NCBI GenBank assembly: GCA_001606155.1
Contig: LODT01000035.1
Location: 1,106,658-1,170,657 of the forward strand
Length of the DNA: 64,000 nt
Reading direction: 5' to 3'
Origin: Tieghemostelium lacteum
Lineage: Eukaryota > Evosea > Eumycetozoa > Dictyosteliales > Raperosteliaceae
Below are positions 34,813 through 45,267 of this stretch, in pieces (position 1 is the stretch's first letter; each line of letters begins with the position of its first letter). A program made the translations under genes and the position numbers. A model generated the notes under the pieces. It was given only the letters and a program-made list of their open reading frames with translations, had not been told where the DNA came from and did no database searches.

Positions 34813-36514
34813 TTACTTCCTATTTATTAATAAATATTTTAATATCTTTTGTTGGTGTCTGTAACTGATGAGGTAGAGTAACAATAAGAATAATAGGAAT
34901 ACAATAGGTATTAGTATAACAGATGTTACAATTTTAATGGCAAGTGTTGATTGTAGAAGGTCATGTATGAGCTCATAGATTGTCATGAAATTCAGTATGA
35001 TTATGAAAAGTGCTACTGAAATGGAACTTAATAACATCAATTTGGGGGATCGTAAATCAGACATTATATCAGATCGAGATGTAAATTGAATTAAAGGTAT
35101 AACTGCAAATGGAAGTGCAATGGATAAAACAACTTGTGATGATATCAATAGTTTATAAGTTGCCCCTTCACCCATTGCCAATATGATTACAACTGCAGGT
35201 ACTATAGCCATTGATCTTGTAATCAGTCTTCTCAACCACGATTTAACACGTATTTGTACAAACCCTTCCATCACAATTTGACCTGCCATTGTGCCTCCTA
35301 TAGTCGATGATTGGCCTGACAGTAACAAAGCAACTCCAAACAAGACTGAACCAACTTTACTATTTAACAGATCACCTAGGAGTTTATGTGCATCGGCGAG
35401 TTCTGTAACCTCTATACCATTAGCATAGAATACAGTTGCACTCAGAATCAAAATGGAAGCATTTACAAAAAATGCACAATTTAATGCTAAAAATGTATCT
35501 ATTATATTATATTTACAAGCCTGTTTGATACTATCCATATCCTTTCCTATGCTTCTAGAGTTTACAATACCACTATGAAGGAACAAATTATGAGGCATCA
35601 CAGTAGCACCAACTATACTTGTAGCTATAAACACAGAATCTCTATTTAAACTTGGAACAAACCCTTTGAATACATCTTTTGCAGAAGGTTTACAAAGGAA
35701 TAACTCGACTATAAAACAACTGGTAATAGCTGATAACAAAAGTAACATGAGAAACTCTAGTTTTCTAGGTCCGAATCTCTGAATAAGTAGAAACAGTAGT
35801 GTATCAACAGCAGTTATAATAACACCTGCAATCATTGGTACATTGAATAGGAGTTTAAGTCCAATTGCAGTACCAATAACTTCGGCAAGATCAGTACTTA
35901 TAATTGACAATTCACTAATCAACCATAAACTATATCTCATAATTTTGTTATCTTGAAATTCTTTTGCACACATTTGAGCTAAATTCAAACCTGTTACTAA
36001 AGAGACTCTAATAACTAAGGTTTGTAGCAGTAGTGCAATTATATTACTAAATAATAGAACCCATAATAATGATGTTCCAAATCTGCTGCCACCTTCTATA
36101 TCAGTTGCCCAATTTCCTGGATCTAAATATCCAACAGATACCAATAAAGCAGGTCCTAAAAATGATCTTAATTGTTTAAAACTAAAACTTTTTCTATATT
36201 TATAGAATAATTGTTATTATAATAAATTTAAATTATTTTAAATTTATAAATATTTACTCTTTTGGTACTACAACCAGATTATTAATTACATCGTTATTTT
36301 CATCATCATTAACATTATTAGTAATCATTTCATTTAATTGTGACATATTTAATTGAATTTCATTTTCATTGTCAATTTTATAATAATCGTTTTGTGTAAT
36401 TTCAAATGTATCCAATGGAATACTATCAATATAGTCACCGTCAGTTTGATCTAAATCTTTATTATTATCCATTATTTGATTTAGTTCAGTCAATGGCTGA
36501 TATTGATTTGTCAT
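34813..36514 (-). CDS. NRAMP divalent-metal transporter
   Basis: Exons 36258-36514 and 34813-36193 give 545 aa. The first ~85 residues are hydrophilic and acidic. The splice yields KSFSFKQLRSFLGPALLVSV, and TM1 has the metal-binding DPGN (Asp110) in GYLDPGNWATDIEGGSRFG. TM6 carries the MPHN motif (about 285) in GATVMPHNLFLHSG, and about 11 membrane segments are visible. The TM1-TM2 sequence (SLLWVLLFSNIIALLLQ) resembles bacterial MntH and the Dictyostelium NrampB branch more than mammalian NRAMP1. It moves Fe/Mn with protons across an endomembrane by family knowledge. Its 3' end is only 46 bases from that of the convergent kinase gene. Confidence 0.92.
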
Positions 36515-36997
36515 TGTGGAATATGTAAAAAAAAAAAATTAGTTACTAATTTACCTTGTTGGAAAATTTATCATTTAAAAGGGTGTGGGTTGTATAGGTG
36601 ATATAGTGATCACTTAGAATGACCCCTTTGATTTACAAAAAAAAAAAATTTTAAAGTACTTTTTGATTGTTAAAAGGTTTTTTTCATCCTATAAAGATCA
36701 TTGTAAAATCAACGTGTATCAATCAAGACATTCACTTCATCATCTTATATTTTTAAAATTAGAAAAGTAATTATTGATAAATATCATCCCGAGGAGGTCC
36801 TACTCTGAATGGCAAATCATAAAAAAAAAAAAGAAAATTTATTTTGACAAAATTTTATTCTTGACCAGATAGTTTATAGGTTGAAAATTTATAAAGAATT
36901 TTCTCATCCTTTTACCACTCAGTAAAAGTATTTGTAGTACTAAATAACCCAATATATATCTGAAGTCTCCTAAACACCCCCAATGATCTAAAAAACA
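36515..36997. other. Divergent promoter, NRAMP / GTPase-LRR
   Basis: About 480 AT-rich bases with poly(A) runs (36527, 36640, 36821). Nothing coding-like was seen. Confidence 0.4.
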
Positions 36998-39562
36998 ATG
37001 GGTAATGAAGAGAGTAAATCTATCAATAAAATTATAAAGAATCATGATAATTGGTTGGGTTTAGATGGTCAACAACAACAACAACAACAATTAGAACAAA
37101 AAGAATTAATTAAACAGAGCATTACACCTCCACTTTTAATAGAAACTGGAGTATCACGTAATAATACATATAACAATAGCAGTAGTAATATCAGTAAATA
37201 TTCATTTACATCAACCCCATCTACATCTTTAACAAGTAATTTAGGAACTACTCCTAATGATAATGATAATTTAAATGTACCATCAACAACTACAATAAAT
37301 GCCACTAATCCAACTCCAAAACCAATAATTAATAATCTAAATAACAATAGTAATGGAAATGGTAGTGGAGGTAGTTCATCTAATGGTAGTAATAATAGTA
37401 GTAATAACAGTCCTAGTAACAGTAATCAAAATTCAAGAGATTATACCAATATATCAATTAGTAATAATACAAAAGACAATGAATCGTTAGTGACAGATGG
37501 AGGTGCTATATTAAAGACACTGAAATTAATTGACAAGAATAGGTTTCTATCCACTGTAAAATGCTCGATTTTGGGTATTAGTGGTGTTGGGAAAACTAGT
37601 TTTATGAGAAGATTTGCATTTGGTGAATTTTTAAAAGATGAAACTACTACCATTGGTGGAACTAGATCCTCACATACCATTCATTATACTTCCATTTCAC
37701 TGAATTTGGAGATTTGGGATATAGGCGGACATGATAGATTGAATGGTTTATTGCCATATTATATTCAAGGTTCCAATTGTATCTTGGTGATGTTTGATGT
37801 CACCTCAGCTCCATCATTTAGGAAGGCATTTTCAATACTCGGTAAAACTAAACCCTATGTACCTGCTGGTACCATTTTTTTGTTGGTTGCAAATAAGGTG
37901 GATTCACCAGCTAAACAACGTGAAGTCACTGTAGAACAGATTTCCAAAGCCTGTCAGGAATCTGAGATACCTAATGTCTCTTGGTGTGAGATTAGTGCAC
38001 GTACTGGTTTCAATATCCATGAACCATTTCAAATGATTTCCAGATCTATAATGACAATGATAAATGCACTAAAGTCTAATCAGAGATTAGAGAAACTCAA
38101 TCAATCATTGACTGGGTATAATAATCTTCTTGGTAGTCCATCATCAACATCAAGTCCACAAGCTACAACCATTAATAATAGTAATCAAAATTCACCAACA
38201 TTGGCATCAGTAAAGACACTGAACCAACAGAACCAAAGTAATAACAGTAATAATAATTATAATACAATTAGTAATCTTCAACTTGTTCAACAACAACAGC
38301 AGCAATTGGCAAGCACAGCAAATGGAAGTCTACCAAGTCTTTGTGAATTTGATGATCCAGAGGATGTAGAGACTACCAATGGTGTTCTACCAAATATCTC
38401 TGTACCTGATATAGCGCAGATACGTAATAACATTTATACCTGTATTGAAAGATCTTATAAACCACTACCTCAACCTGTATTGTTGAAGCTTGAAACCTCA
38501 AAGATTATCATTGAACCCACTAGTAACTCAAGTCTTTTTAAACTACTCACTAAAAAAACATTTTATTTTACCAATTCTTCTTCCAGCTCCTCAGGAAATG
38601 GAAAAGATCAAGAAAAGAGTGATAAGGAAGGTAGTGGAGAGACCTATTGTATTATTATAGATAGACTTCACCCAAAGAGAATAGAATTAAAAAAACGTGG
38701 TGGTGATAAAAGTGAAGTTGTAATGTTGTGTGACTACAGAGACCATTTGGTAAAGGCATTCATTTCATTGTGTCCTCATAGTGTACCTATATTAGAGGGT
38801 ACAAAGTCATCGGAAAGACAAGATTTTATATATACCTTTAAAGAGTACTTGAAATATTTCCTGCTGAATAACAGCTCTAATACCAATATACAATTGGAGC
38901 AGAAGCTGGAGTCTCAGATTCTGAGATCTGGTGCAGGTGTACAATTTAACAGTTTGGAGTTATCAGGTGTTCTAAGGGATGAAAAACTCATTATGGCACT
39001 TAGTAATAGTCTACTGTGGAATGCCTCTGTAACTCATTTGGATCTTTCCTATAACCAATTACATCAATTGGATAGTAGAGTATTTTCAGAGTTATTGGTT
39101 AGCATCAATCAGTCACCTTCTATAACCAGTTTAGATCTAACTGGTAACCAACTATCTTCAAAACAGAAACCATTCCTCATTGAGTTTATTCAATCTATGA
39201 AACTAAAGACACTGCTATTGAATGGTAACAGTCTACAATCCAGTGCTAATCTTATTATACAATCCATTTCACAAAATTCATCAAATCTGTTGCATTTGGG
39301 ATTCACCAACAATCAACTAAACAATGATCAGGCTCTTTCCATATCTCAGATGGTACAAACCAATCACACCATCCAATCAATTGATTTATCTACAAACAAA
39401 ATTGATGAAAAGGGTGCACTTTTACTTTTAAAATCTTTAGAATCCAAATTGAATCATCAACGTTATAATTATTCCATTACAAATTTACAACTAACTGATA
39501 ATAATCAAATATCCGAGAAAACAATTTTAGAAATTAATAAATTATTAATAAAATCTAATTAA
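36998..39562 (+). CDS. N-myristoylated Ras/Rab-like GTPase fused to leucine-rich repeats
   Basis: A single-exon 854-aa protein. MGNEESKS is an N-myristoylation consensus. Asn/Ser/Gln-rich linker to about 170. Small-GTPase domain at about 185-350: ILGISGVGKTSFMRRF (P-loop), TTIGGTRS (switch I Thr), LEIWDIGGHDRLNGLLPYYI (DxxG; Gly then His replaces the usual AGQE), LLVANKVDS and CEISARTG. After another linker comes a possible PH-like region (about 500-625, TYCIIIDRLHPKRIEL, DYRDHLVKAFISLC). At about 645-850 there are leucine-rich repeats (THLDLSYNQLHQLDSR, TSLDLTGNQLSS, TLLLNGNSLQ). PH-like plus LRR recalls CARMIL actin regulators. Membrane-tethered signalling scaffold by inference. Confidence 0.8.
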   Translation: MGNEESKSINKIIKNHDNWLGLDGQQQQQQQLEQKELIKQSITPPLLIETGVSRNNTYNNSSSNISKYSFTSTPSTSLTSNLGTTPNDNDNLNVPSTTTINATNPTPKPIINNLNNNSNGNGSGGSSSNGSNNSSNNSPSNSNQNSRDYTNISISNNTKDNESLVTDGGAILKTLKLIDKNRFLSTVKCSILGISGVGKTSFMRRFAFGEFLKDETTTIGGTRSSHTIHYTSISLNLEIWDIGGHDRLNGLLPYYIQGSNCILVMFDVTSAPSFRKAFSILGKTKPYVPAGTIFLLVANKVDSPAKQREVTVEQISKACQESEIPNVSWCEISARTGFNIHEPFQMISRSIMTMINALKSNQRLEKLNQSLTGYNNLLGSPSSTSSPQATTINNSNQNSPTLASVKTLNQQNQSNNSNNNYNTISNLQLVQQQQQQLASTANGSLPSLCEFDDPEDVETTNGVLPNISVPDIAQIRNNIYTCIERSYKPLPQPVLLKLETSKIIIEPTSNSSLFKLLTKKTFYFTNSSSSSSGNGKDQEKSDKEGSGETYCIIIDRLHPKRIELKKRGGDKSEVVMLCDYRDHLVKAFISLCPHSVPILEGTKSSERQDFIYTFKEYLKYFLLNNSSNTNIQLEQKLESQILRSGAGVQFNSLELSGVLRDEKLIMALSNSLLWNASVTHLDLSYNQLHQLDSRVFSELLVSINQSPSITSLDLTGNQLSSKQKPFLIEFIQSMKLKTLLLNGNSLQSSANLIIQSISQNSSNLLHLGFTNNQLNNDQALSISQMVQTNHTIQSIDLSTNKIDEKGALLLLKSLESKLNHQRYNYSITNLQLTDNNQISEKTILEINKLLIKSN

Positions 39563-39752
39563 ATTTTATTATAACCCTTAAACTAATTATTTTTGATTAT
39601 TAATAATCTTCTTTCAGATTCGGCTTCCAGACTTTTTAATTATTCTTTTTCGTTATAATTTTGTAAAAATCTTGACTAATAAGATTAATTTTTTTTTTTT
39701 TTTTTTTTTAATATATTTATTTATTTAAGTTTATATTTTGTGTACGATAATC

Positions 39753-40223
39753 ATGAATTCTATAGAGGTTGATATTAAAGCAATTAAATTTCCTTTACAT
39801 TTTAAAGGAAAAATTATAAAGGGTTTTGGTAGAGGTAGTAAGGAGTTAGGTATCCCAACCGCAAATCTACCAATCGAAGACTACGAAGAACAACTCAGAG
39901 AGATACCTGTTGGTGTTTATTACGGATTTGCAAATGTAGAGGGTTTAAATAACGATAAAGTATACCCAATGGCAATGAGCATAGGATGGAATCCATTTTA
40001 TAAGAATACAAAGAAAACAATAGAGGTACATTTAATAGAGAAATTTGATAGAGATTTTTATGGTAAAGAACTTAAAGCTATAGCATTAGGTTATATAAGA
40101 CCAATGTGTACTTTTAATTCTCTAGATGAACTGATAAAAGCGATACAAAAAGATATAGAAATTTCAAAAGAATCCCTACAAACTCAATCGGAATACCAAA
40201 CCAACTCATTTTTCACAGTTTAA
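39753..40223 (+). CDS. Riboflavin kinase
   Basis: A 156-aa monofunctional enzyme converting riboflavin and ATP to FMN. I start at ATG 39753; the frame opens five codons earlier at TTG. The family fingerprint is complete: GKIIKGFGRGSKELGIPTAN with the PTAN motif, VGVYYGFANVEG, AMSIGWNPFYKNTKKTIEVH with the catalytic Glu in the IEVHL segment, and ELKAIALGYIRPMCTFNS. There is no FAD synthetase domain, as in other eukaryotes. A 20-base T-run lies just upstream (about 39690-39710). Confidence 0.93.
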   Translation: MNSIEVDIKAIKFPLHFKGKIIKGFGRGSKELGIPTANLPIEDYEEQLREIPVGVYYGFANVEGLNNDKVYPMAMSIGWNPFYKNTKKTIEVHLIEKFDRDFYGKELKAIALGYIRPMCTFNSLDELIKAIQKDIEISKESLQTQSEYQTNSFFTV

Positions 40224-40397
40224 TAATAAATTAAATCCCTCAAAATATAGAATACTACTATACGCCCCATGTATAATTTACAAAAAAACTAAAGAATGTG
40301 GTTTTATTATATGGTGTTTTATATATATAAACGTTTATATTATATTATTAAAATGGTGAGAGTTATATAAAATGAAATTATGTACAAATATGATGAT

Positions 40398-42094
40398 TTA
40401 AAAATTACAATCATCTTCGGCAGAATCTAAAGTATTGTTTAGATTCTTGAAATTGAATTCATCCTGTGGAATCAAAGAATGTGAATAAATGTGTGATGTT
40501 AATAAGAGAGATGGATGTGAAAAGTTTCTTCTTCTTGCAAGTTTAGGTGAAGAGCGTGGGAGATAGTCGATTGGGTACTTGTCAGAGTGAACAGAGTATT
40601 GGTATTCACTGTCGCTGTCAAATATTGGTGAACAGTAAATATAGGAATTTAATCTGCTGCTAGATGTAGCAGATGAACAACTAATCATTGATGAGAGAGA
40701 ATTGGAACTTGAAGATGGTGTTAATGTGGATTTATATTCTCTCTGCCAAAGATCCTTGTTGGAAAGTGACAATATCTTTTGGAATCTCACAGGTAGACCT
40801 GAATCCACATCCCAGTGAGTTAAAAATACAAAAGATTTGTGAATTTTGAGGGGTCTGCCAATGGGTTGAATATCCCAACGAAATACCTTTACTGTGTCTA
40901 ATGTTACAAATTCACAGTCGCTGGAATGGAATTGAATTGGACGTCTATGGACTCTGCCAATGAAGGGTTTAGGAGAACGAATGCATTGATCCTCACTTTC
41001 AATTTCGTGTTCTCTAAAGAGGTAGTCCTGGTACTCACGCAGAATGAGTTTAATCATCTGTTCATCTTCATTACCAAACCAAGTGGGGATAAATTTAATA
41101 GGGTTTGGTGATGATGATCTGATACTATTTAAAATGTCTTTATCTTTTTCCAATAGAGATAGTTTCATTCTTTCTTGGTATTCAGTAGAGTCGATATCCA
41201 TTTCTTCATCATCACTCTCAGCTTGAAGACAAGGTGATTGTGATGTGTCTTTTGGTGGTGTTATTACATAGTTGAATGAATAATTAGGAATCAACTCTTC
41301 AAATTCATTAATTATTAAATTATCAGATGTCTCTTCGTACTCTGATTCATAGTCATATTGTTCAGATTCTGAATCACTTTCATTATCATCATCGTCGTCA
41401 TTACTTTTGAAAAATGATGATTTTCTAATTGTTTTAATATGGTCAGAGTCAGTTTCTTCTTCATCTTCAATTTCTGACTCTTCATTTTCTTCCTCTTCTG
41501 ATTCATATGACTCATCGTCCTCTTCGTCATCTTCTTCCTCTTCTGATGATTCTTCATATTCTGAATCATCATCTTCAACTTCTTCATCATCCTCTTCTTG
41601 GCTATCAGAACTGGTATTTATTTCTTTTTCTGATTCCATTTCGTCTTGAAGATCCTTTTCCAATTGAACTGGAGCTGGAGGAATATGATCCTCTTGTTTA
41701 CTAAATTGTTGTGGTACCTGCTGTTGTTGTAATGGTTGTTTGGTAATTTGAATGTGAATGATTGCAGTACTAATTGGAGAAGTTAGTGGAGAATCATTTT
41801 GACAATCCTGTTTATGAAGTGGCTTTGTAATATAGGTGTTCTCTAGTAACAATAATAATTCATCCATTTGACTTGGAGATCTTCCATTACTGGTACGCTC
41901 CAATGATGCTGATGAGGTCTGCAATAATTGATACATGTCTCTTTAGAGTCTAAATTATCTTTCCAATAGGCTTGAATCTTAAAATCTCTTCTGTTATGAT
42001 AGCTGTTAAAGGTGGTAGTTTGTTGTTTTGGTTGATTAGATAAGAATACTTGTTGATTATATTGATTGATTAATTCTGGGGTTTCAAAGGCCAT
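40398..42094 (-). CDS. Acidic protein of unknown function
   Basis: Best model: exons 42050-42094 (MAFETPELINQYNQQ) and 40398-41918, with a 131-nt intron (GTATTC donor, ATTGCAG acceptor), 521 aa. The unspliced upstream frame stays open to 41843 and overlaps another frame beginning at ATG 41936, so without the intron it would look frameshifted. Residues 100-200 are a dense Asp/Glu/Ser region. The conserved-looking part is C-terminal: KFIPTWFGNEDEQMIKLILR, FIGRVHRRPIQF, VKVFRWDIQPIGRPLKIHKS and THWDVDSGLPVRFQKILSLS. I recognise no domain. A nuclear or regulatory role is only suggested by the acidity. Confidence 0.7.
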
Positions 42095-43294
42095 TATACA
42101 CTTGAATACTAAGAAATAGATTATGTTATAATTAAATGTCTTGCTTGTTTGGTGAGGTTGGTTTGTTATGTGTGAATATATAAAAAAAATTTCTACTTCT
42201 TTATATAGTCAGTTTAAAAAAAAATTATGGAAGAACGTTCTTTTTGTTGTTGTTGCTGTTGTTGTTGTTATTGTGTTTTGTTTACTATCTGAAATCGAAA
42301 GTATATAAATTAATAATTCAAGTTATAAATAAAATTATATGTAACAAGTTGGATCTATAAAAAAAATTTTTTTTTTTTTTTTACTTTGTTGAAAAAACTC
42401 AGAATGTACAGATGCATACATTGATTACTTTTATTTTTTTTAATTTAGTGTGTAAGAGTGGGTGTAATCAACGTGTTAACAAATAAAAAATTTTTGTTGG
42501 GTTAATTACTTACTGTAATAAATAATAGTGGGATTAAAAATTTGGTTGAGAATTAATTAAAAAAATGATAAATCCAATAATTAAAAACCCAAAAACTTGA
42601 AAATTAAAAAACTTAAATGCTTTTTTTACCAAAATTTCAGAGAATTTACCACCCCACACAAAGTTCTGTGAACCAATAAATAAATATATAATTGATTATG
42701 CCTTTGGTATTGGCTTTTAATATTATGATGAATAAATAATTTAAATTTAAAATTCAAAAGAGAGAGATATTTTTTTATTGATTATAACTGACTCTTCTTT
42801 CGATTCGGTTTTTTTTTTTGTACCTCATAGAAATCTTCTATTTACTCATCTAGAAAATTTAAAATTTGAACCTGAATTTCCAAAATGTAAAAAAGATACT
42901 TTTTTTAATTACATATTGTGAAAGTTAAATAATTATAATTTATACAAATAATAATAATAATTTCATGAAAAAATGTGATTTGCAGATATTTATTAAAAAA
43001 AAAACAATTATTAGGATGACAATGTTTTAAAGATTATAAATTGTTAATATAAAGTTGTTTAACCAATATAAAGTGTTTAAAATAAATCTATGGACGTTGA
43101 ATTAATTAAGTTTTTTTTCCAAAACATAAAAATAGAATCAGGACTCATCAAAGTTCACATTTTTTTCCTTCGTTTGGAGTGTTTCAAATAATGAGTTTTT
43201 CGTTTGCAAATAGTTGGTGAAACCTTAGAGACTTAAATTGCGATCATTTTTAATTTTTAATCATCATTTATATTATTATACTGCAATTTCGAAA
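42095..43294. other. Divergent intergenic region, acidic protein / FAD oxidoreductase
   Basis: About 1.2 kb, AT-rich. It includes a CAA-triplet tract on the minus strand (42240-42275), probably in the 5' leader of the acidic-protein gene, a TGTAAGAGTGGGTGTAATC G/T-rich word near 42460, and several T-runs. No protein-coding frame I trust. Confidence 0.45.
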
Positions 43295-44743
43295 ATGAAA
43301 GCTATAAGTATTATTAGTTTAATTGTATTAGTACTAAGTGTACTACAAATTACCAGTGCTTTGACACTTGCTGAATTGACAACTCAGATTAATGCCAGAG
43401 GTGGAAGAGTGATTCCACAGAGTGATGTTAATTTCAATAATGCCAGATTCGGATATAACTATCGTTACAATAACATTCCAACTGTTATTGTTCAGACTTC
43501 CGATGTTGAATCTGTTCAGTTGACTCTTGAATATGCTCAGACTAATGCTTTGAAAGTTTCTGTTAAATCCGGTGGACATTCTTCTATTGCTGAGGGTGTT
43601 CAATCCAATCGTGTTGTTATTGATCTCTCACAAATGAAACAGATCTCCTATGACAATGTCTCAAGAGTCGTCTCAACTCAGTCTGGAAACAAATGGGTTG
43701 AGTTCTATAACTTCTCAATCAACCAACACGGAGTTGCTACACCTGGTGGATCATGTCCATCTGTATCTATTGGTGGATTGACCCTTGGAGGAGGTGCAAA
43801 CGATCTTGCTACTGTATACGGTCTTGCAACTGATAACCTTGTAGAGGCCCAAGTCGTCCTTGCCAACAGATCAATTGTAACTGCAAGCGAACAAATAAAC
43901 TCTGACCTCTTCTGGGCACTTAGAGGTGCTGGACACGGTGGTTTTGGCATTGTAACTCAATTCAAATTCAAAGTCTACCCTGTAGAACCAACTTACTACT
44001 CATCATGGATAACCTACAACTGGTCCGATTTTGAAAAAGTTTTGACTAAAGTCAATGATTTCTCTCAAACCATGCCAAATACCATCAATTTGTATTTCAC
44101 AACTTGGAGATCTAAAGATGCTGCTAACCCATCCGTTGCCTTATCATGCTTTTTCAACGGTCCAAGTACCCAAGGTGAACAATACTGCGGTCAATTCAGA
44201 TCATTTGACGGTGTTTTGCCAACTAATTTCACAGTAACTTACCAATCTTACTATGATACAGTCCGTACCGGTACCGATCCAAAAGCCCGTCAAAGTTACA
44301 CTAAAGGCTCTTTCTTGACTGAAATTAACAAACAAGTCATTCGTCGTATTAAAACCAATATGGAAGCCTCACCTCTAACTCCATTCAGTTTCAACACTGC
44401 CAGATTGAATTTGTACTGGCAAGGTGGTGCTGTCTTAGACAAACCACGTAACTATACCTCCTATGTACATCGTACCTATCCATGGAACGCTGTATTCTTA
44501 TCTTCCTTTGTCGGATCCGAATTTGACGAAACTTACAATAAATGGATCACCAAAACCTACAAGCAAATGGGTACATTCTCCGAAGGTGTCTACCAAAACT
44601 ATCCAGATGACACCCTAGAGAACTGGGCTGACGAATACTACATGGAAAATTATCCAACTCTCAAAGTAATCAAAGCTAAATACGATCCAACAAATTACTT
44701 TTCATTCCAACAATCTATTCCAATTGCTCAAAACACCTATTAA
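43295..44743 (+). CDS. Secreted berberine-bridge-type FAD-linked oxidoreductase
   Basis: A 482-aa protein; I start at ATG 43295, which gives a signal peptide (MKAISIISLIVLVLSVLQIT, SA). The upstream open stretch begins at TTG. The FAD-binding PCMH domain carries VSVKSGGHSSIAEG (His95, one covalent flavin link) and GVATPGGSCPSVSIGGLTLG (Cys154, the second), so FAD is probably bicovalently bound. Then LFWALRGAGHGGFGIVTQF. The C-terminal BBE segment reads ENWADEYYMENYPTLKVIKA and KYDPTNYFSFQQSI. Such enzymes oxidise carbohydrates or small alcohols with O2. The substrate cannot be read from sequence. Several N-glycosylation sequons fit secretion. Confidence 0.9.
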   Translation: MKAISIISLIVLVLSVLQITSALTLAELTTQINARGGRVIPQSDVNFNNARFGYNYRYNNIPTVIVQTSDVESVQLTLEYAQTNALKVSVKSGGHSSIAEGVQSNRVVIDLSQMKQISYDNVSRVVSTQSGNKWVEFYNFSINQHGVATPGGSCPSVSIGGLTLGGGANDLATVYGLATDNLVEAQVVLANRSIVTASEQINSDLFWALRGAGHGGFGIVTQFKFKVYPVEPTYYSSWITYNWSDFEKVLTKVNDFSQTMPNTINLYFTTWRSKDAANPSVALSCFFNGPSTQGEQYCGQFRSFDGVLPTNFTVTYQSYYDTVRTGTDPKARQSYTKGSFLTEINKQVIRRIKTNMEASPLTPFSFNTARLNLYWQGGAVLDKPRNYTSYVHRTYPWNAVFLSSFVGSEFDETYNKWITKTYKQMGTFSEGVYQNYPDDTLENWADEYYMENYPTLKVIKAKYDPTNYFSFQQSIPIAQNTY

Positions 44744-45267
44744 ATTAACAATTTTGACACAATTCAATAAACACATCCAATCGATGGTATTGTCAATTTG
44801 ATTCGGCACAGTCAAAAAATCGATTTTTGAAAAATAATTTTTTTTTTTTTTGATGTTTTTTTTTTTTGCCTCACAAATCTTTTTGAAGTACGTGTAGAGT
44901 TTTAGCAACTGGAGTTCGTAAAAGTTTAACAAACTCTAAAAAGAATAGATATTCTCAACGTATTTGATTGGAACTTTAATTTTTGGTGTTTTTTTTTAAT
45001 TTTTAAATACTAAAGCTTCAGTTGGCATATAATGTACGTACTTCCTAGAATCAGTTTGAAAGTTCAGTTTTATAACCAAACTTCACTGATTTGATGAATA
45101 TTTGGAATTTTAATTAACATTTTTTAATCATTTTAAACCATTAATTAAATAATTACACCAAATACCAAATAATCACAGTGAGAGATATAGGATCGCTTTG
45201 ATTTCTATTCACCAAACACACATACACAAGTCAAAAATAGAAATTTAAATTACAATCTAATAACATT
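44744..45267. other. Intergenic region upstream of the ankyrin protein
   Basis: About 520 AT-rich bases with long T-runs (44838-44866, 44989). No gene seen. Confidence 0.4.

Noticed and set aside
41843-42094. Apparent frameshift in the acidic-protein gene
   Set aside because: A phase-0 intron with GT...TTGCAG borders removes the conflict, so I prefer splicing over a lesion.
42227-42292. Short plus-strand frame with eight consecutive Cys codons
   Set aside because: It is the complement of a CAA-triplet tract in the leader of the minus-strand gene. A poly-Cys peptide from TGT repeats is an expected by-product.
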